In this document: in pieces, positions 56,516 to 64,000 of the stretch | Layout: each line of letters starts with the position of its first letter | Position numbering within the stretch: the first letter of the stretch is position 1 | Origin: Oceanobacillus oncorhynchi | GTDB taxonomy: Bacteria; Bacillota; Bacilli; Bacillales; Amphibacillaceae | NCBI RefSeq assembly: GCF_000821065.1 | Contig: NZ_CDGG01000001.1 | Coordinates: forward strand, 4,030,001-4,094,000 | Direction: 5' to 3' | Length of the DNA stretch: 64,000 nucleotides | Notes under the pieces: model-generated | What the model was told of the DNA's origin: nothing | What the model saw: only the letters and a program-made list of their open reading frames with translations | Databases searched by the model: none | Program-made: the position numbers and the translations under genes

Positions 56516-57475
56516 TTAACTATTATTTTCATATACCAGATACGCTCCGCCGATAATGCCTGCATCATTGCCGAGCTGACAAACTTTAATCGTACATACC
56601 TCGCTTATCCTTGGCAGTGCGTGTTTTCTGAATGCTTTTGTAACAGCATCGATTAAATAATCCCCTGCATTGGAAACACCGCCGCCTATCAAAATATTGG
56701 AAGGATTAATAATCATTGACATATTTGCCATCGCTTTACCTAAAACATCTGCGGTATAGTCAATAATCTCCTTGGAAGCCTGGTCTCCCTGTTTTGCCAG
56801 CTCAAAAATATGCTGCGTGGTAATACTTCCCTCTGATTGAAATAATTTCGCCAATTTGGAGTCCGGATTTGTCTGCACCTTTTCCATTCCCTGTCTGACG
56901 ATGCCTGTTGCTGATGTAATAGTTTCTAAGCATCCTCTTTTACCACAGTTGCATAAATAACCATTCTCTAATACTTCAATATGGCCAATTTCACCAGCCA
57001 TTCCATTGGCACCATTTAAGATGGACCCATTTGCGATAATTCCGCCTCCAACCCCTGTACCAAGTGTGATGGCAATTAAATTTCTGGATTGATTCCCTGC
57101 ACCGACCCAGTTCTCTCCTAATACGGCAATATTGGCATCATTCTCAGCATAAACGGGAACGTTCGCCAGTTTTTCAAGCTCTTCCGCTAAATGAATATCT
57201 TTCCAGCCAATATTTACAGCTTCTGCAATAATACCGGCATGCGCATCTACAAAGCCCGGTGCTCCGACGCCAATTCCTTTAATAGAAGCATCCTTGAATG
57301 ACGGCGTCTGTAATTTTGATTCAATGCTTGCCCAAATATCTGGAATGATATGGACCCCTTCATTTGTTAAATCCGTAGGGATTTCCCATTTTTCAATGAT
57401 GTCTCCATTTTTTGTAATAAATCCAATTTTAACGGTCGTACCGCCGATATCTACGCCTGCTAATAGTTCACTCAT
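56516..57475 (-). CDS. glcK: ROK family glucokinase
   Basis: 319 residues. Phosphorylates glucose with ATP. N-terminal phosphate loop DIGGTTVKIGFI (10-21), catalytic Asp in AENDANIAVLGE, GTGVGGGII, and the ROK zinc motif CNCGKRGCLE. ATG follows AAAAAGGGGACGG and overlaps the end of yqgQ by eight bases. Confidence 0.96.
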   Translation of the reverse strand: MSELLAGVDIGGTTVKIGFITKNGDIIEKWEIPTDLTNEGVHIIPDIWASIESKLQTPSFKDASIKGIGVGAPGFVDAHAGIIAEAVNIGWKDIHLAEELEKLANVPVYAENDANIAVLGENWVGAGNQSRNLIAITLGTGVGGGIIANGSILNGANGMAGEIGHIEVLENGYLCNCGKRGCLETITSATGIVRQGMEKVQTNPDSKLAKLFQSEGSITTQHIFELAKQGDQASKEIIDYTADVLGKAMANMSMIINPSNILIGGGVSNAGDYLIDAVTKAFRKHALPRISEVCTIKVCQLGNDAGIIGGAYLVYENNS

Positions 57476-57680
57476 TGTTTTCCGTCCCCTTTTTATATTC
57501 TCTTATCTCTTTTTTCAGAAGCAATAACGCTTGTTGAAATTGCTCTACACTGATCAATTTCCATTCATATAGTTCATTTATTTCCATTATCATTAATTCT
57601 AAATCACCTAAACGATCTGCTGTATAAATAAAAGTACCAAACTTCAACAGCAGTTTTCGTACATCGTGTATATTCTCCAT
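57468..57680 (-). CDS. yqgQ: YqgQ family protein (DUF910)
   Basis: 70 residues from ATG 57680 after GGTGATAG; the longer open frame upstream runs into the neighbouring gene out of frame. Helical, with DVRKLLLKFGTFIYTADRLG (about 6-25) and FQQALLLLKKEIREYKK. B. subtilis YqgQ is 71 residues and lies upstream of glcK as here. Unknown function; resembles a nucleic-acid-binding helical fold. Confidence 0.9.
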   Translation of the reverse strand: MENIHDVRKLLLKFGTFIYTADRLGDLELMIMEINELYEWKLISVEQFQQALLLLKKEIREYKKGTENNE

Positions 57681-57747
57681 GCTATCACCAAAAACATTAT
57701 ACCAAAAGGGCATGAAAATGGGAAATGCGAAAAAGACCCAAATCGAA

Positions 57748-59205
57748 TCAACGATCTGGATCTTTCGGCCGTAATATGGATGGACGCAGATGTCTCTCTG
57801 GTAATGGAAAACGAATAAAGGTATCACGCATATTCTTTGCGGAGAATGGAACCAGCGGCCAGAAATAAGGCGTATCCAACGTTCTCATTTTTATTAAAAA
57901 TAACAGCCAAATGGTTACACCGACAACATATCCGCCGACACCGAACAAAGCCGTTGTAAATAATAAAAATAAGCGGACAAGGCGGTTGGCCATCCCTAAT
58001 TCATAGCTCGGCGTGGCATACGAGCCAATGGCTGCCGTCGCAATATATAAAACCACCTCATGGGAAAACCAGCCGACTTCTACCGAAACCTCGCCAATCA
58101 TGATTGCAGCAACCAGGCCAAGAGCCGTTCCCAGTGCTGATGGCGTATGAATCGATGCCATCCTTAAAATATCTAGGCCCAGCTCGGCGATTAAAAATTG
58201 AACCAGCAATGGAATAACACCTGAATCTTCCGGTCCGATAAAATCAAATGCTGCCGGCAGCAGCTCCGGCTGTACTGAAAATAAATAATATAACGGCAGG
58301 AGGAGAAGAGAAAAAAAAATGGCAATAAACCGAACAATTCGTAAATACGCTCCGACACTCGGTTTTTGACGATATTCTTCTGCATGCTGCAAATGCTGCC
58401 AGAATGTTGTCTGCGTAATCATCACACTGGGAGTGCCATCAATAATAAGCACGATATGACCCTCTAACAGATGAGAAGCGGCTGTATCAGGCCGCTCGGT
58501 ATAACGGACCGCCGGATAGGGATTCCAATATCGGCGGCTAAAAAATTCTTCAATCGACTTTTCTGCCATTGGCAGCCCGTCTGTATCTATGCCGTCAAGT
58601 AACTCTTTCAGCCTCTCCACCTGTCTGGAATCAGCTATATCTTCTATGTAACTGATAACCACATCTGTTTTAGAGCGTCTGCCTACCTGTGTAAACTCCA
58701 TTCTTAAGGAGCGATCTCTGACCCGGCGCCTGGTTAATGCCGTATTAAATACGAGGGTTTCCACAAATCCATCACGGGGGCCCCTGACAACCCTTTCCAA
58801 ATCAGGCTCTTCTGGAGACCTTGCCGGATATTCTCTTGCATCAATGATAATTGCCTTATCCATTTCATCCACAAATAAAACAGTGGCTCCAGAAAGGATA
58901 AAATCGACTATTTTATCCATTTCTTTCATTTCTTCCAGCTCAATATAGGGAATATCTCTCTTCATTAATTTTCGTAATGTATCGGTATCCAGCTCATTCG
59001 GCTGAAGCCTTTGCAGCGATTGCATAATATAAAGCATGATATCGTCTTTTGCAAACCCGTCGACCATAAACATAGCCATATCCTTCCCGGCATAGTTTAA
59101 GTCTAAATTAATTATGTCGAAGCTTTTATCCACTCCCAGATAAGACTTTAGATAAGAAACATTGGTTTCTAAACTTGAAGCTACTTTTTTCATCTGATTG
59201 GTCAA
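57748..59205 (-). CDS. SpoVAF-type spore germination protein (GerA family)
   Basis: 485 residues from TTG 59205, six bases after AAGGTG; GTG 59214 and ATG 59193 are alternatives. Large N-terminal cytoplasmic domain with EEPDLERVVRGPRDGFVETL and QVGRRSKTDVVISYIEDIAD, then five to six membrane helices (about 285-450). It is closer to SpoVAF, which forms a membrane channel with FigP and speeds ion release in germination, than to GerAA. In B. subtilis spoVAF lies at the end of the spoVA operon; here it is alone between yqgP and yqgQ. Confidence 0.85.
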   Translation of the reverse strand: MTNQMKKVASSLETNVSYLKSYLGVDKSFDIINLDLNYAGKDMAMFMVDGFAKDDIMLYIMQSLQRLQPNELDTDTLRKLMKRDIPYIELEEMKEMDKIVDFILSGATVLFVDEMDKAIIIDAREYPARSPEEPDLERVVRGPRDGFVETLVFNTALTRRRVRDRSLRMEFTQVGRRSKTDVVISYIEDIADSRQVERLKELLDGIDTDGLPMAEKSIEEFFSRRYWNPYPAVRYTERPDTAASHLLEGHIVLIIDGTPSVMITQTTFWQHLQHAEEYRQKPSVGAYLRIVRFIAIFFSLLLLPLYYLFSVQPELLPAAFDFIGPEDSGVIPLLVQFLIAELGLDILRMASIHTPSALGTALGLVAAIMIGEVSVEVGWFSHEVVLYIATAAIGSYATPSYELGMANRLVRLFLLFTTALFGVGGYVVGVTIWLLFLIKMRTLDTPYFWPLVPFSAKNMRDTFIRFPLPERHLRPSILRPKDPDR

Positions 59206-59287
59206 TTTTATCACCTTATATCATAGGATGTAGATAGTTTATATCACCAGATGAAATCTATACATGCTACATCATTTAAAACACACT

Positions 59288-59329
59288 AAAAAACCAGATT
59301 GCCATTCACGTTCAGCAGTCTGGTTTTTT
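59288..59329 (-). terminator. yqgP terminator
   Basis: A 15-bp stem (AAAAAACCAGACTGC on the minus strand, one G-T pair) with a 12-nt loop and T6 tail. Confidence 0.85.
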
Positions 59330-59331
59330 AA

Positions 59332-60879
59332 TCAGTAAGGTTGCAAATCATCCTTCAGCTTGGATAATTCTTCATCATCTGGAAAATGAGATAAGCCTTC
59401 ATCAATAATAGCTTCGATTTCTGCGGTACTTGCGCCTTGCCTTGAATATAAAACGGCCAGGTTATTGTACATTTGCGGCAGTCTATGGTCGTATTGAACA
59501 GCCTCTTCCAAATCCTCTGCAGCATCTGTATACTCTCCTTCTTGAATATACGCAAACGAACGATGGAAAAGGAAATAAGGTATCAGCGTCTCATCATTCG
59601 TATCATCCAAAGCTTCTGTTGCAATGGAAATGGCTTCGTTAAAATGATTCTCTTCTAATTGCATCTCTACTTCAATTAATTTCAACTCTGGAGATGAAGA
59701 ATTGAAAGACCAGCCATAAATAAACAATCCAAGACTTAGCACAACAAAACCAACCAAAGCAAGCAGCTGATTCTTTTTATTTTTTTTGTTTGGGACATAG
59801 GCTGCTGCAGCAATCAAAAACCCGCCGGCCAGTCCGCCAAGGTGCGCTCCCATATCGATTTCAGGAATAGTAAATCCAATCACAAGGTTTATCCCTAAAA
59901 TAAGCATGATATTAAAGCCCATTGTCTGAAGGAAGATTTTCTTATAAATCAACCCAAATAAGAGAAGTGCGCCAAACAGAGCGAATATAGCGCCCGATGC
60001 CCCTGCTGACACATTGATAGAAAAAGCAAAGCTTGCAATAGAACCTGTTAAACCGCCCAGGAAATAAATAAAAAGAAACCGGATCCTCCCGAATATCTGT
60101 TCAATGGCTGCGCCAAGGTAGAATAAAGCAAGCATATTCATCATCAAATGAAGAAAATTTAAATGTAAAAACATCGATGTGAAGAATCTCCACCATTCTC
60201 CTTCCATGACAAGCAGATTAAAATTTGCCCCCATATCAATTAAATGCTGTGTATTCTCCATTTCTCCGCTGGTTATTTGAAAAATAAAAATGAGTACGTT
60301 GAAAGCAATCAATATGTATGTAAACAACGGTTTCGAAAATGAAAATATTTTCTTACGATTCTCCATTTCTTCCTGTATTTCTTGAAATAAAACATCTTTC
60401 ATGCGCTTTGCGGCAGTTTCTTTATCAGTTTCTGTTACATACTTTTCTCTATCCGAAGATAATGAAATATGTAGATCATGGTTTAATTGACTGATTTCTT
60501 CCTCTTCATTTGCTTCAGCAAGATAATATGTATGCATCTTTGGAGCTTTCTTTGTTCCTTCTCCCCGCGGGTGCTTTACGTCTTCCCAATCATCCACCGG
60601 CAGTTCTTCTGCGATATAAATTGAATAGAAGACAGCATTTGAGCTCGCAATAGCCTGCCTGATCCGCTGCATCTGCTGGTAGGCAATCTGCGAATCCTGA
60701 CGCAGGTGATTCGACCAATCAAACGTTTGCGGTTTCACTCGAACAATAGCGGATTTTCTGTCAGCTTTGCGCTCCAGCCAGATTTCATCCGTTTTATAGT
60801 CACCGGCAATAATTCGAAAACCTTGTGTTGTTAATTTATTCACCAGCTCATACGCCCGATATTGCATAGGTATGTCCAT
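59332..60879 (-). CDS. yqgP: rhomboid intramembrane protease with TPR repeats (YqgP/GluP)
   Basis: 515 residues. N-terminal cytosolic domain (1-175), six to seven membrane helices (about 185-385) with the catalytic Ser in SAGASGAIFALFGALL and His in DMGAHLGGLAGG, then C-terminal tetratricopeptide repeats (about 400-510, e.g. EGEYTDAAEDLEEAVQYD). In B. subtilis YqgP cleaves the Mg transporter MgtE under Mn stress, so a role in metal homeostasis is plausible. ATG follows GAGGGGAGG. Confidence 0.95.
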   Translation of the reverse strand: MDIPMQYRAYELVNKLTTQGFRIIAGDYKTDEIWLERKADRKSAIVRVKPQTFDWSNHLRQDSQIAYQQMQRIRQAIASSNAVFYSIYIAEELPVDDWEDVKHPRGEGTKKAPKMHTYYLAEANEEEEISQLNHDLHISLSSDREKYVTETDKETAAKRMKDVLFQEIQEEMENRKKIFSFSKPLFTYILIAFNVLIFIFQITSGEMENTQHLIDMGANFNLLVMEGEWWRFFTSMFLHLNFLHLMMNMLALFYLGAAIEQIFGRIRFLFIYFLGGLTGSIASFAFSINVSAGASGAIFALFGALLLFGLIYKKIFLQTMGFNIMLILGINLVIGFTIPEIDMGAHLGGLAGGFLIAAAAYVPNKKNKKNQLLALVGFVVLSLGLFIYGWSFNSSSPELKLIEVEMQLEENHFNEAISIATEALDDTNDETLIPYFLFHRSFAYIQEGEYTDAAEDLEEAVQYDHRLPQMYNNLAVLYSRQGASTAEIEAIIDEGLSHFPDDEELSKLKDDLQPY

Positions 60880-61088
60880 AAATCATCCTCCCCTCTTTGA
60901 AGCATACCAAATATTTATAATCAGGTACAATTTTCCGTTTGCAGTAAACCAGGGTGCAAAGATAATTTTTAAACAGATTCGTAAAGCACACCTGTCTTAC
61001 CATCCTGAGTAAGCTCTCGTTTCGATTCGCCGACAAAGAGGGAGCATGCAGATGAATGGTGAAGAAAATAAAAATAGTGATTTAGAAA

Positions 61089-61259
61089 TTAAACCATTTC
61101 CTTTTTCTTTTTCCACAAAATCATATTACCAAGCAGCGGTACCAGGTACTTTCTCCCCTGTTTCCAATTTAACATGCTGTTTAAAATGCGGTACCTCCAT
61201 TTCATAAAAAGGAATGCAATGGATAGCAGCATCGCAAATACAAAGATAAAGCGCATCAT
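61089..61259 (-). CDS. small basic membrane protein (yqgO position)
   Basis: 56 residues from ATG 61259 after AAGGAGGTC; an earlier ATG in the frame lies before that site. MMRFIFVFAMLLSIAFLFMK is one membrane helix, followed by a very basic tail (WRYRILNSMLNWKQGRKY, KKKKEMV). It lies between yqgP and the formyl-THF cyclo-ligase gene, where B. subtilis has yqgO. Homology to YqgO is inferred only from position. Confidence 0.6.
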   Translation of the reverse strand: MMRFIFVFAMLLSIAFLFMKWRYRILNSMLNWKQGRKYLVPLLGNMILWKKKKEMV

Positions 61260-61353
61260 TTTCCTGACCTCCTTCGAGATAGTACCCTTTTTGAACAACC
61301 TCTTTTACATCTTTTATTGTCAACGAAGAAAGCCATCTTATACATCAGATATG

Positions 61354-61923
61354 CTATTTGGAAGTTTTTATAGTTCGTTTTTCTGTTATAATCAGCTCTA
61401 CAGGCAAATCATGACTTTCTCTTGGAATACGATCAACTAGCTGCTTTTCCGTACACAGTGAAATCGTTACACCCTTATAATCAGCCAGCATACGATCATA
61501 ATACCCGCCGCCATAACCGATGCGATAGCCGTCCTTGTCAAAAATAACACCAGGCACCAGCAGCAAATCGATATCAGCAGGCGCTATAGGTGTCGTTTTT
61601 TCTGGAATAGGTTCTTTTATCCCGGCATAGCCAGCTTCGATTTGATCGAGCTGATTCCAAACATAATATTGCATTTCTTTCGTTTTCACAATACATTTAG
61701 GGGAAGCGATTATCTTTCCTTCCTCCCATGCCTTTTCCATGATGGAAGATGTAGCCCACTCCTGAGCCGTGGAGATTGTGATGCCTATTGTCGCAGCCTG
61801 CTGAAACACAGGACTTGCCACTAATTGATTCTGCAGTTTTTCTTCTATATTTTTCCGTTCAAATTCCGACAATCCGCTTATATACGTCAGCATATGCTGC
61901 CGCAGCATCTTTTTTTCTGACAT
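61354..61923 (-). CDS. yqgN: 5-formyltetrahydrofolate cyclo-ligase
   Basis: 189 residues from ATG 61923 after GGAGGTG. Converts 5-formyl-THF to 5,10-methenyl-THF with ATP. The family loops ASPKCI, LLLVPGVIFDKDGYRIGYGGGYYDR (GYGGGYYDR signature near 140) and the N-terminal SEKKMLRQHM are present. It recycles folate linked with FolD and glycine cleavage. Confidence 0.94.
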   Translation of the reverse strand: MSEKKMLRQHMLTYISGLSEFERKNIEEKLQNQLVASPVFQQAATIGITISTAQEWATSSIMEKAWEEGKIIASPKCIVKTKEMQYYVWNQLDQIEAGYAGIKEPIPEKTTPIAPADIDLLLVPGVIFDKDGYRIGYGGGYYDRMLADYKGVTISLCTEKQLVDRIPRESHDLPVELIITEKRTIKTSK

Positions 61924-61943
61924 GAGAAATCCACCTCCATAGA

Positions 61944-61984
61944 TAAAAAAACTCTTATCCAATAATATCAGATAAGAGTTTTTT
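61944..61984. terminator. rpmG terminator
   Basis: AAAACTCTTATC and complement around an 11-nt loop, T6 tails in both directions. It separates rpmG from the formyl-THF cyclo-ligase gene. Confidence 0.85.
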
Positions 61985-61992
61985 ATGAATGC

Positions 61993-62142
61993 TTATTTAG
62001 TTTCACGGTGTAGGGTATGTTTTTTAAGACGTGGTGAGTATTTCATAAGCTCAATACGTTCCGGATTATTACGTTTGTTTTTTGTAGAAATATAGTTACG
62101 ATCTCCTGTTTCCGTGCAAGCTAACGTTATATTTACGCGCAT
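61993..62142 (-). CDS. rpmG: 50S ribosomal protein L33 (zinc-independent form)
   Basis: 49 residues with GGAGGG before [23 protein letters not shown] then [20 protein letters not shown]: the standard L33 pattern, but only one Cys remains, so the zinc ribbon (CxxC...CxxC) is absent and this is the C-minus type. Such forms replace zinc-binding paralogues when zinc is scarce in Bacillus; here it may be the housekeeping copy. Confidence 0.93.
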   Translation of the reverse strand: MRVNITLACTETGDRNYISTKNKRNNPERIELMKYSPRLKKHTLHRETK

Positions 62143-62556
62143 ATCTATCCCTCCAAACTTTTCAACTTGCCTTTTTACATAACTGTACAGACTTTAATTA
62201 TATTATCAAAGTTTCTTCAATTTATCAAGAATGTTTCTTCAAAGAATCCGAAAACTTTTCATACATTGATTTATTAAAGTTAAAGCAGACGTTTATCAAG
62301 ATTTCTCCAGCTTTTAGCATAGTCACTTCTTTTAATTTATGGTATAACTATAAATGATACATAAAGTGCGTGTTCAAAAAGTTTCCAATGGTATTCGGCG
62401 GGACGAGTAATCACAGCAACGGTTTTAATAGACCGAGTAATCGCAGGTCTCAATGTGGTCAGCTTAATGCAGCCGCTGCGACGGGTAAACGCGGACCTAT
62501 TACGCTGCGTACATTTGAAGGCTTTTGAACATCCTCATAAAGGGAGGGAATTAAAA
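62143..62556. other. rpmG upstream region with repeat
   Basis: 414 bases without a gene. 62143-62340 is the AT-rich rpmG leader. 62369-62535 is a repeat-like segment with inverted ends (GTTCAAAAAG and CTTTTGAACATCC) that includes repeat family R2 copy 3. Confidence 0.55.
62369..62535 (+). repeat. dispersed repeat family R2, copy 3 with inverted ends
   Basis: Ends GTGTTCAAAAAG / GCTTTTGAACATCC. Inside, CAACGGTTTTAATAGACCGA and GTAATCGCAGG align without gaps with CAACGGGTTTCATG...GAGTAATATCAGG at 53865-53897. GAGTAATC occurs twice. Confidence 0.55.
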
Positions 62557-62787
62557 ATGTTAGTTGCCATTTTGGCAGTTGTCGTCATTGGAATTGTTCT
62601 ATTTATCCTGTCATTCTTTATTAACGATCGTCTGGAAGAAGTAGAGAGTCAGCTTGAACAATTGTCTATTACAACAATGCAAGATACATATCAGCTGAAA
62701 AAGAAAGTATCTGTTTTAGAAGAAGAATTATTGCCTCAAAATATATCTGACGACGCTGTATCGTCTCAACCTAAAAATAATAATTAG
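62557..62787 (+). CDS. small membrane protein with coiled coil, 76 aa
   Basis: 76 residues from ATG 62557, seven bases after AGGGAGGG; the open frame extends upstream into repeat DNA and is not used. One membrane helix (about 2-22) is followed by a helical, heptad-like segment (LEEVESQLEQLSITTMQDTYQ...LKKKVSVLEEEL) and a polar tail. It lies 12 bases upstream of the MltG-like gene and is likely co-transcribed with it. Position between rpmG and the PBP gene recalls B. subtilis yqzD/yqzC, but I cannot confirm identity. Confidence 0.7.
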   Translation: MLVAILAVVVIGIVLFILSFFINDRLEEVESQLEQLSITTMQDTYQLKKKVSVLEEELLPQNISDDAVSSQPKNNN

Positions 62788-62799
62788 AGGAGTATTATC

Positions 62800-63414
62800 A
62801 TGAAACAACATGTAAGAGCGTTTGCTGTCGGTCTATTAACCAGCGGTGCCCTGCTTCTCGCTATTTATCTTTTTGGCGGTCAATCCTCAGGCAATCTGAA
62901 GGATACCGAGCCGGAAGAATTGATTTCGGTTTTGGAAGATCAAGGTTATGCCGTATTGACTCAGGATGAATACATTGCCTATAGCGTTGGCAGAGAAGAT
63001 GGGGAAGAAGAAAATTCCGATGCAGATGAAGGAAACGGAAACGAAGAAGCAGATTCCGATTCAAACAACGATTTGGATGAAAATGATAGCACAGATGAAG
63101 AAGAAAATAGTAATGATGAAGAAAGCAATGAGAACGAAGATAGTAATGATAACGACTCAGAAAGCAATGAAGATGACGAAGCATCCGAGGATTCTGATGT
63201 GATTGAAGTAGAAATCACACTGGAGGACGGCGCACCGCCTTCCACTATCAGTAATGCTTTAGAAGATGCCGGTATTATTGATGACGCGTGGGACTTTAAT
63301 GATTATCTGGATGATAATGATTTAAGCGGCAGTGTCATACCTGGAACCTATGAAATCGATAGCGAGATGTCGTTCAGCGAAATTGGCGATGTCATCACCA
63401 CGTATTCCGAATAA
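62800..63414 (+). CDS. MltG/YceG-like protein without catalytic domain, acidic linker
   Basis: 204 residues after GAGGAG. An N-terminal signal/anchor helix (about 7-27), a short domain, a linker of about 65 residues made almost only of Asp, Glu, Asn and Ser (about 70-133), and a C-terminal domain (about 134-204) with VEITLEDGAPPSTISNALED and SVIPGTYEIDSEMSFSEIGD. The last resembles the LysM-like subdomain of endolytic transglycosylase MltG, but the transglycosylase domain with its Glu is absent. Likely exported and wall-facing. Role not known. Confidence 0.7.
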   Translation: MKQHVRAFAVGLLTSGALLLAIYLFGGQSSGNLKDTEPEELISVLEDQGYAVLTQDEYIAYSVGREDGEEENSDADEGNGNEEADSDSNNDLDENDSTDEEENSNDEESNENEDSNDNDSESNEDDEASEDSDVIEVEITLEDGAPPSTISNALEDAGIIDDAWDFNDYLDDNDLSGSVIPGTYEIDSEMSFSEIGDVITTYSE

Positions 63415-63427
63415 AATCATCAAATTT

Positions 63428-63465
63428 AAAATGAGCTGTTCCATCCGGGAGCTGCTCATTTTTTA
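63428..63465 (+). terminator. terminator of MltG-like gene
   Basis: AATGAGC...GCTCATT with inner pairing and T6 tail. Confidence 0.75.
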
Positions 63466-63475
63466 TATGATTCAC

Positions 63476-63512
63476 AAAAAAACTTCCACCCGTTACGGGT
63501 AGAAGTTTTTTT
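63476..63512. terminator. PBP gene terminator
   Basis: AAAAAACTTCCACCCG/CGGGTAGAAGTTTTTT with a 4-nt loop; runs on both sides make it bidirectional. Confidence 0.85.
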
Positions 63513-64000
63513 ATTCTTCGTTTTCAGTTTCACTGTCTTCGGAAGAATCACCTTCCGCATCTTCATCATGCTCTTCTTTTATTTCGAAATACGTATCTAA
63601 AATACGTTCACCAATTTTCAGGTTGACCTGGTCTCCTTCACCAATTCCAACATACGGTACAACCACGGCAAAAGCAACCTCCGGATCATCATAAGGCGCA
63701 TAGCCGACTAATGTTAAATTATTAAGGGCAAACTCCTGGCCGTCTACATACTGAAATGACTGCGCTGTTCCTGTTTTTCCTGCCGGATTATAGGATTTAT
63801 TCGCAAAAAAACCGCGTCCTGTTCCCTGTGATCCTTGATAGGAAAGACGGAATCCTTCCTGCACACGGCTGATTTGGTCATTTGTCATTTCAATCCGGTT
63901 CATTACCGATGTGTTTTTGGAATAATACAAAGGCCCCAGCTCATCTAAAGAAGCGATTGGATCACGCGCTTCCTTTAAGAAATGCGGCTGGACACGGTAG
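63511..64000 (-). CDS. pbpA: penicillin-binding protein 2-type transpeptidase, 3' part
   Basis: The frame is open to the window edge, so the N-terminal part is missing; 162 residues are seen. The KTG box is present in NPAGKTGTAQSF, and LVGYAPYDDPEVAFAVVVPY is the usual segment after it. The conserved order next to the yqg cluster suggests B. subtilis pbpA (yqgF), an elongation-type class B PBP that cross-links peptidoglycan. It ends with an acidic tail (about 20 residues, ending SEDSETENEE). Confidence 0.9.
   Translation of the reverse strand, partial: YRVQPHFLKEARDPIASLDELGPLYYSKNTSVMNRIEMTNDQISRVQEGFRLSYQGSQGTGRGFFANKSYNPAGKTGTAQSFQYVDGQEFALNNLTLVGYAPYDDPEVAFAVVVPYVGIGEGDQVNLKIGERILDTYFEIKEEHDEDAEGDSSEDSETENEE

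Noticed and set aside
62861-63245. Frames antisense to or overlapping the acidic MltG-like gene
   Set aside because: Long His/Leu/Ser or Lys/Met runs are the mirror image of the GAA/GAT-rich linker, not coding.

Overview
The window is a low-GC chromosome segment from an endospore-forming member of the Bacillaceae. Most genes can be matched in order to the Bacillus subtilis yne, yqi/yqh, comG and yqg clusters. The mix of B. subtilis-like synteny, a class II (B12-dependent) ribonucleotide reductase and acidic tails on exported proteins suggests a halotolerant genus such as Oceanobacillus or Virgibacillus. That genus call is inference; no rRNA or tRNA gene is present to test it.

Layout. 1-8.0 kb: end of an ABC permease, a YjcZ-type sporulation peptide, yneF, sirA, a P-loop ATPase that is not part of the B. 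subtilis order, tkt, ynzC, yneB, a 30-codon SOS-controlled membrane peptide in the place of yneA, and lexA. 8.0-9.6 kb: a junction that joins the lexA block to spo0A, two loci far apart in B. subtilis. 8.8-28.7 kb: one long minus-strand block spo0A, spoIVB, recN, ahrC, tlyA-like, ispA, xseB, xseA, folD, nusB, yqhY, accC, accB, spoIIIAH-AA, efp, yqhT, yqhR. 29-37.7 kb: yqhP, yqhO, mntR, an ABC transporter pair, a GrpB-family gene, nrdJ and yqhL. 37.8-44.7 kb: glycine-riboswitch-controlled gcvT-gcvPA-gcvPB, divergent from yqhH-yqhG. 44.7-50.5 kb: an IS1182-type element, yqzE and the comG competence pilus operon. 50.6-64 kb: yqgY, a group IIC intron, yqgX, yqgW, small membrane ORFs, an ltaS-type gene, glcK, yqgQ, a spoVAF-type gene, the rhomboid protease gene yqgP, a formyl-THF cyclo-ligase gene, rpmG, an acidic MltG-like protein and the end of a penicillin-binding protein gene.

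Functional themes. Sporulation dominates: Spo0A, SirA (ties Spo0A to replication control), SpoIVB, the SpoIIIA channel, a SpoVAF-type germination protein and YjcZ. An SOS module has three LexA boxes in the lexA/yneB interval. Intermediary metabolism includes transketolase, acetyl-CoA carboxylase subunits, folate and one-carbon enzymes, glycine cleavage and glucokinase. DNA metabolism is represented by RecN, Exo VII and NrdJ; tandem NrdR-like boxes precede nrdJ.

Mobile and repeated DNA: two copies of a 137-138 bp miniature element with 8-bp target duplications (one perfect, one degenerate), a second dispersed repeat family in at least three copies, an IS1182-family insertion that duplicated a convergent terminator, and a group IIC intron placed directly after a terminator. 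The most interesting candidate novelty is the 30-codon SOS membrane peptide at 7146-7238.
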